DNA from: Arthrobacter sp. 31Y
Lineage (GTDB): Bacteria > Actinomycetota > Actinomycetes > Actinomycetales > Micrococcaceae
Assembly (NCBI RefSeq): GCF_000526335.1
Contig: NZ_JAFW01000001.1
Coordinates: forward strand, 2,232,001-2,296,000
Reading direction: 5' to 3'
DNA length: 64,000 nt
Shown here: one piece after another, positions 59,457 to 64,000 of the stretch
How the letters are laid out: every line of letters starts with the position of its first letter
Numbering within the stretch: the stretch's first letter is position 1
Notes under the pieces: model-generated
Told to the model about the DNA's origin: nothing
The model's input: only the letters and a program-made list of their open reading frames with translations
Database searches by the model: none
Position numbers and translations under genes: made by a program

Positions 59457-59857
59457 GTGAAAAAACAGTAGTACTGACCGAAAACGCCCCCGCCCCGGCG
59501 CACGTATTCTCGCAGGGAATCAAGAAGGGCGGCATGTTCCAGGTTTCCGGCCAGGGCCCCATGGACCCGGCCACCAACCAGTACATCGGCGAGGGCGACG
59601 TCCGCGTCCAGACCCGTCGCACCCTGGAGAACGTCAAGGCCATCCTCGAAGCCGGCGGTTCCTCCGTTGAAGACGTCCTCATGTTCCGCGTCTACCTCAC
59701 CACCCGCGATGACTTCGCCGCCATGAACGAGGTCTACGGCGAGTTCATCCGCGAAAACGTGCCCAGCGGTCTGCTGCCGAGCCGCACCACGGTGTTCGTG
59801 GACCTGCCGCACGAGGTCATGCTGGTGGAGATCGACGCCCTGGCGGTTACGGCGTAA
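59453..59857 (+). CDS. RidA-type enamine/imine deaminase
   Basis: 134 residues; its ATG overlaps the IclR stop (ATGA). FQVSGQGPMDPATNQYIGEG, VFRVYLTTRDDFAAMNEVYG and LPSRTTVFVDLPHEVMLVEI. The reactive Arg of E. coli RidA (Arg105) is kept in the PSRTTV segment. RidA hydrolyses 2-aminoacrylate-type enamines released by PLP dehydratases, which fits the dehydratase encoded across the promoter. Confidence 0.9.
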   Translation: MSEKTVVLTENAPAPAHVFSQGIKKGGMFQVSGQGPMDPATNQYIGEGDVRVQTRRTLENVKAILEAGGSSVEDVLMFRVYLTTRDDFAAMNEVYGEFIRENVPSGLLPSRTTVFVDLPHEVMLVEIDALAVTA

Positions 59858-59861
59858 CCCA

Positions 59862-59911
59862 CTCTCACCTCCCGCGGGCTTCAAGCGATCCCTCTCTCAC
59901 CTCCCGCGGGA
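59862..59911. repeat. Second locus of the 32-bp-period CTCTCACCTCCCGC repeat
   Basis: CTCTCACCTCCCGCGGG at 59862 and again at 59894, exactly 32 bases apart. The core is that of 7617-7755, while the filler between cores differs. It follows the RidA stop. Confidence 0.85.
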
Positions 59912-60009
59912 AAGCTCGACGGCGGCACTCACCTTAGGTGCCGCCGTCGAGCTCTAAGGGGTTCCTGGCCGCATGTGGCGTCGTGACCCGTTTTGAATCC
60001 GAAAACACC

Positions 60010-60040
60010 CCGACACGCCGCGAAAGTCGGCGTGTCGGCA
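60010..60040. terminator. Stem-loop between convergent RidA and LssY_C genes
   Basis: CCGACACGCCG (60010-60020), loop CGAAAGT, CGGCGTGTCGG (60028-60038). There is no clear T-run, but it lies between convergent genes and shares its core with the 52298 terminator. Confidence 0.7.
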
Positions 60041-60061
60041 GAGATCAGCGCTCAAAGAAGG

Positions 60062-61366
60062 TCAGGAAGCCACGCGCCGGCCAACAACCGACGCCGGGAC
60101 CGCCGGGACGCGCTGGCGCTTGGCGTACACCCGGGCACGTTGGCTGGACAGGGCCAGGAGCACCAGGATGTCGGTGGCCAAACCAGAGAGGCCCGCTTCG
60201 AGGGTGATATTCGCGCTGCCGGTGGCGTAGTCGATTGCCTGAACCACGATGGAGATGGAACTCAGTCCCATGGCAATCACGCGGGCTCCGTTGCTACCCA
60301 GGAAAATGCGCCAGGCCAGGAAAACTTCACCCAGCCCGAACACCAGGACCACGGCTCCTATTAAGGCGATTGCCGCCGTCGTGCTTTCCGGATCTGACGT
60401 GTCGGCGTCCAAGGCGAGTCCGGATATTTCACCGCCCGAGGTAAACAGCGTGATGGCGAGGGCCAAGGCCGCGATTGCCCTGGCCACCACCAAGGCGGCG
60501 CCCATCATGATGGGTGCGGGCCGGCGGTCCCGGCTATCGGTCCGGCCGGGCGGCTGATCCGAGGGGACTTGGACGCGGCGTGCGTCGACGATCGGCAGGT
60601 CGCCGTCGGTGGAAATGGAGTCACCGCCGCCGTTGCGCGTGTGATATCCGGTAGAGAAGTCCTCGATGACCTGGACCGAGACGGCTGGCTCAGCGTCCGA
60701 AACGGTGGAAACGATGTGGTCCCGTTCCACATCGGTGTTCTGCTCAATCTTGTGCGTGATCTGAAGGGTGAAGAGGGAGAAACCGACGCTGCGATCGTAG
60801 GTGCCTGCCGCGAGCCAATCCACTTTGTGGCCGCCCGGGAGAAGCCAGCCCTCGGGGCATCGCCAGAAGCGGACGTGGTGGCGTTTGCCGGGGGTGTTGT
60901 TGACCTCTTGCTGGTAGGCGAAATCCTGCTGCCGGTCAAAAAGATACAGGGGGCTCACCGGTGCCTCCGTGTAACTTTGCCGGAAGATGGTGGAGCTGAT
61001 GATGCGCCTGCTGCTGGCGAAAGTCACGTCGTCGGCCATGGTCCACCCGGCGGCCCTCATGATCGCGTGGATCTTGGGTTCGGCCCCCAGCAACGCAACA
61101 TTGACGGGGTCACCCAGCAGTCCGTCACTGGTCCGGGCGCGGCCAATGAAGTATCCCGGAACGTAAATGGTGGTCAGGATCCGGTGCAGCCTGGGCAACA
61201 GAAGGTACGCGAGGAAGGCCCAGAACACTATAGAAAACCACAGCTGCCCCCATCCCAAGTGGAAGCTCTCCCCCACCAGCAGGAAAGCCAGCCACACCGC
61301 AGCTGCTCCGCCGAGGATGAAGAAGCCGTGGTCGAGCCGGCTGTCTGTGACGTCTTTGTTCGGCAC
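60062..61366 (-). CDS. Membrane protein with LssY_C domain
   Basis: 434 residues from GTG 61366 (GGGGGAT upstream). Two N-terminal helices (FFILGGAAAVWLAFLLVGES; LWFSIVFWAFLAYLLLPRLH), then the LssY C-terminal domain: DPVNVALLGAEPKIHAIMRA, GWTMADDVTF, FAYQQEVNN, KRHHVRFWRCP and GTYDRSVGFSLFTLQITHKI. Four or five further helices at the C-terminus. LssY domains occur with PAP2 phosphatases; here the phosphatase part is absent. Function unknown. It lies downstream of the epimerase-like gene in the same direction. Confidence 0.8.
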   Translation of the reverse strand: MPNKDVTDSRLDHGFFILGGAAAVWLAFLLVGESFHLGWGQLWFSIVFWAFLAYLLLPRLHRILTTIYVPGYFIGRARTSDGLLGDPVNVALLGAEPKIHAIMRAAGWTMADDVTFASSRRIISSTIFRQSYTEAPVSPLYLFDRQQDFAYQQEVNNTPGKRHHVRFWRCPEGWLLPGGHKVDWLAAGTYDRSVGFSLFTLQITHKIEQNTDVERDHIVSTVSDAEPAVSVQVIEDFSTGYHTRNGGGDSISTDGDLPIVDARRVQVPSDQPPGRTDSRDRRPAPIMMGAALVVARAIAALALAITLFTSGGEISGLALDADTSDPESTTAAIALIGAVVLVFGLGEVFLAWRIFLGSNGARVIAMGLSSISIVVQAIDYATGSANITLEAGLSGLATDILVLLALSSQRARVYAKRQRVPAVPASVVGRRVAS

Positions 61367-61431
61367 CTTATCCCCCTTGTGGCTCCCTAAGCTTCGGGCT
61401 TCCGCTGCACCTGGTACATGCTTTTGCCGGC

Positions 61432-62406
61432 TTAGGTCAGCAGCTTTGGCAGTTGGAGCTGCCCGTTGCTGATAAGCCATTGTAAGGACTCGCGGACCGC
61501 CTGCTCGGGTTCATATCCGGGCGCGTACCCGATGAGGGAGGTGGCCTTCTGGATGCTCATGCAGTGGTTGCGGGAGAGATGCGCCCAGCTGGAATCGGCA
61601 TATTCCGGGGTGGTGGTCCGGCGGAAATCCTCCCAGGTCACGGTTTCCATGCGGGGCTCCTGGCCGAACCAGGAGGACGCAATGTTCACGTAGCCGCGAA
61701 CCGTCAGGGCAGTGGGCGCCACAATGTTGAAGTCCTCCCCGGCTGCAGCGTCCCTATTCTCAATGGCTTTCTCGAAGGCCTGCGCGACGTCGTCGGCGTG
61801 CACATGGTGCATCAACTCGGTGCCGCTCCCGGGAACCTGGAGCGGCCGTCCAGAGGCAATCGTGTGCCACACTCCTGGATCCAGGTTGCCCAGTGGCCCG
61901 ATCGGCAACCATCCGGGCCCCACGATGTGTCCGGGGTGAATGGACGTTGTGGCCAAGCCCCCGGCGGCAGTCTCCTCCTTGAGCATGCCCGCGATGTCAC
62001 GTTTCCGGATCCCGTAGTCGTCAGTTGGTTCGGCGGCCGAATCCGCTCCTTCGGTGATGGGCAACTTCAAGCTGACGCCGTAACGCCAGATCGACCCGCA
62101 GTGCAGCAGATGCCCCGTCTCGCCGCGCAGCCGGTTCACCAGCGCAGTGGCTGACTCGAGCGTGAAGCAAATGAGGTCAACCACGACGTCGGCACCCAGC
62201 CCCGCTACCCGGTCGCCAAAGATTCCCTCCCGCTCCTCGTGCTCGCGGTCCGCTGTGACCTGGAGGACCTGCTGCCATTCAGGGACGTCAGCATACGGAG
62301 GGCTGTTTCCCCGGCTGATGTTGATGACCTCGTGTCCGCCCCGGACGAGCCGGGGGATGAGGAATGAGCCAATATGGCCGCTTCCGCCGATGACAACAAT
62401 TTTCAT
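61432..62406 (-). CDS. NAD(P)-dependent epimerase/dehydratase (extended SDR-like)
   Basis: 324 residues from ATG 62406 (MKIVVIGGSGHIGSFLIPRL). Atypical SDR with GxxGxxG at the N-terminus. LRGETGHLLHCGSIWRYGVS holds the Ser/Tyr region, DDYGIRKRDIAGMLKEE gives the YxxxK pattern, and TSIHPGHIVGPGWLPIGP follows. Substrate unknown, probably a nucleotide sugar or sugar derivative. Divergent from the GH13-like gene. Confidence 0.82.
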   Translation of the reverse strand: MKIVVIGGSGHIGSFLIPRLVRGGHEVINISRGNSPPYADVPEWQQVLQVTADREHEEREGIFGDRVAGLGADVVVDLICFTLESATALVNRLRGETGHLLHCGSIWRYGVSLKLPITEGADSAAEPTDDYGIRKRDIAGMLKEETAAGGLATTSIHPGHIVGPGWLPIGPLGNLDPGVWHTIASGRPLQVPGSGTELMHHVHADDVAQAFEKAIENRDAAAGEDFNIVAPTALTVRGYVNIASSWFGQEPRMETVTWEDFRRTTTPEYADSSWAHLSRNHCMSIQKATSLIGYAPGYEPEQAVRESLQWLISNGQLQLPKLLT

Positions 62407-62639
62407 GTGTCCTCCGATCTTCACCAGTCACGGTACTTAATGTTCGGTATCTACCGGTAGGCCCCGGCGCCCAACGTCAACCCAGCACATAATAACGAGA
62501 CTTACTTGTTCCCGGGTTAGACAAACGGCAGGCTCCCCCGACTAGCATGAATAGTCCGGGTAAGCCCGGGTACGTGACCTCTTGAACGACCCCCTCGGAA
62601 GGTCGGCGTTGACGCGGCGACCACGTAAAGGAGAAAACT

Positions 62640-64000
62640 GTGCGGGAGCCTGCAGTCAACGAGAGCGTGTCAGAAATCAGCGAAACTCCGGAAGATCTTG
62701 CGGAGGAAACGCAACAGGAAACGCCCGATGAAACCGCAAGCGAACCGGCGGAAATCACGTTTGATGAACAGTTCTATCCGGCCCGGCCCAAAGCGCTGCG
62801 GCCGATCGCCCGGAGGCGGCAGTTCTTTGCCGCCCGGCCCTCCCTGGAATTCGATGGCCTGAACTCCACCTATGTGGACTGGCTCAGGAACCAGTCCATG
62901 CTGGGGGACGCCAACACCATGGCCCGGCAACTGTCCGGGCAGGCCAGCATGTGGCAGAACTCGTATGCCAGGCCCAACCCGCGAGCAGCTGTGGAGCGCG
63001 CACCCGTCTGGTTCACCGCCTACCCGCTGTCCTTCATCACCAAGGACGGACAGTCCTTCCTTTCAGCGCTGGGCGATCCCGCACTCTGGGACGCGTTCAG
63101 TCAGATCGGCATCCGGGGGCTGCATACCGGCCCGGTGAAGCTGGCCGGCGGCATCCGCGGGTGGTCTCAGACGCCCAGCGTGGACGGGCACTTTGACCGG
63201 ATCAGCATGGCGATCGATCCTGCCTTCGGTACCGAAGAAGAGTTCCGTCAGATGTGCGAGGTAGCCAACGAACACGGCGGCACCGTCATTGACGACATCG
63301 TCCCGGGGCACACCGGCAAGGGCGCGGACTTCCGGCTCGCCGAAATGAACTTCCGGGACTACCCGGGCATCTATCACATGGTGGATATCCCCGAGGAGGA
63401 CTGGCATTTGCTGCCGGACGTCCCCGAAGGCCAGGACTCGGTGAACATCAGCCCCGCGGCTGAGGAAGAGCTGCAAAAGGCCGGTTACATCATCGGGCGC
63501 CTGCAGCGGGTCATCTTCTACGAGCCCGGCGTCAAGGAAACCAACTGGAGCGCCACCAAGCCCATCATCGACACCACGGGCAAGAAACGCCGTTGGGTGT
63601 ACCTCCACTATTTCAAGGCCGGTCAGCCTTCCATCAACTGGCTGGACCCCACCTTCGCCGGCATGCGCCTGGTGGTTGGCGACGCCCTGCACTCATTGCT
63701 TGACCTCGGAACCGGAGCGCTCCGGCTCGATGCCAATGGGTTCCTTGGCGTGGAGAAGAGCGCCGAGGAAGAACCGGGCTGGTCCGAGGGCCACCCGTTG
63801 TCCGAGGCCGCCAACCAGTTGATTGGCTCCATGATCCGCAAGGTGGGCGGGTTCTCCTTCCAGGAGCTCAACCTCACTATCGATGACATCAAGACCCAGT
63901 CAGAGGCCGGCCCGGACCTGTCCTACGACTTCATCACCAGGCCCGCCTATCACTACGCCCTGGTCATCGGAGATACCGAGTTCCTTCGCCTCACTCTGCG
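62640..64000 (+). CDS. GH13-like (trehalose-synthase/alpha-amylase-type) enzyme, N-terminal part
   Basis: 453 codons from GTG 62640 (AAAGGAG six bases upstream), open to the right edge. An acidic 40-residue N-terminal tail comes before the barrel. Motifs like GH13 regions: [16 protein letters not shown] (region I), [14 protein letters not shown] (nucleophile Asp, region II) and [13 protein letters not shown] (acid Glu, region III). The sequences around these motifs differ from standard TreS or amylases, so the activity is uncertain. Confidence 0.75.
   Translation, partial: MREPAVNESVSEISETPEDLAEETQQETPDETASEPAEITFDEQFYPARPKALRPIARRRQFFAARPSLEFDGLNSTYVDWLRNQSMLGDANTMARQLSGQASMWQNSYARPNPRAAVERAPVWFTAYPLSFITKDGQSFLSALGDPALWDAFSQIGIRGLHTGPVKLAGGIRGWSQTPSVDGHFDRISMAIDPAFGTEEEFRQMCEVANEHGGTVIDDIVPGHTGKGADFRLAEMNFRDYPGIYHMVDIPEEDWHLLPDVPEGQDSVNISPAAEEELQKAGYIIGRLQRVIFYEPGVKETNWSATKPIIDTTGKKRRWVYLHYFKAGQPSINWLDPTFAGMRLVVGDALHSLLDLGTGALRLDANGFLGVEKSAEEEPGWSEGHPLSEAANQLIGSMIRKVGGFSFQELNLTIDDIKTQSEAGPDLSYDFITRPAYHYALVIGDTEFLRLTL

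Noticed and set aside
1..64000. Prophage, transposase, integron or tRNA-linked island
   Set aside because: No integrase, transposase, phage protein, tRNA gene or direct-repeat att pair was seen. Gene style and base composition are even across the window.

Overview
This window comes from a high-GC actinobacterium. The best fit is the Arthrobacter/Paenarthrobacter group of the Micrococcaceae. The evidence is the strong codon bias towards G or C in third positions, frequent GTG/TTG starts, the gene families present (PucR, PaaX, IclR and GntP families, a Cmx-type exporter, a separate pcaD and pcaC) and the general look of the proteins. No rRNA, tRNA, phage, transposase or CRISPR array was found. 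It reads as a chromosomal catabolic region of a soil bacterium.

Layout. 1-540: start of gcvP (off the left edge) behind a tandem glycine riboswitch. 555-7604: a PucR regulator divergent from an operon of an agmatinase-like ureohydrolase, an NCS1 permease, an aldehyde dehydrogenase and a covalent-FAD oxidase, probably for a guanidino compound. 7605-19969: mixed housekeeping and stress genes: mscL, a membrane-anchored ACT protein, a truncated small gene, a Cmx-type exporter with a predicted attenuator leader, pntAAB transhydrogenase, an NADPH-FMN reductase, a HAD phosphatase, an F420/NADP-type oxidoreductase, two VOC proteins and a PaaX regulator.

19966-28692: a seven-gene minus-strand operon (hotdog thioesterase, AAHS permease, anthraniloyl-CoA monooxygenase/reductase fusion, aryl-CoA ligase, TesB thioesterase, cupin, FAH hydrolase) with a divergent Rid protein. 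I read it as uptake and CoA-dependent breakdown of anthranilate or salicylate by a gentisate-like route. 29132-42332: quinate/shikimate to protocatechuate to beta-ketoadipate: dehydrogenase, quiC, pcaHGBDC, pcaFIJ and a PcaR-like IclR, then a second IclR divergent from an MHS permease.

42477-52340: a secreted metzincin with ten FG-GAP repeats, a BNR propeller/MoaD-like pair, a diguanylate cyclase, a metH remnant in front of a PEP-mutase-like gene, a LysR regulator, small proteins, a universal stress protein and a candidate small RNA. 52464-59857: a GntP permease, KDPG aldolase, D-aminoacylase-like deacetylase, DSD/D-threonine-aldolase-like enzyme, PfkB (KDG-type) kinase, IclR and RidA. Together these look like a route from N-acetyl-D-glucosaminate (oxidised chitin sugar) to pyruvate and glyceraldehyde 3-phosphate. 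60062-64000: a LssY_C membrane protein, an epimerase-like protein and the start of a GH13-like enzyme.

Several families of short palindromic or tandem repeats sit between the genes. Each is described separately, and three families recur within the window.
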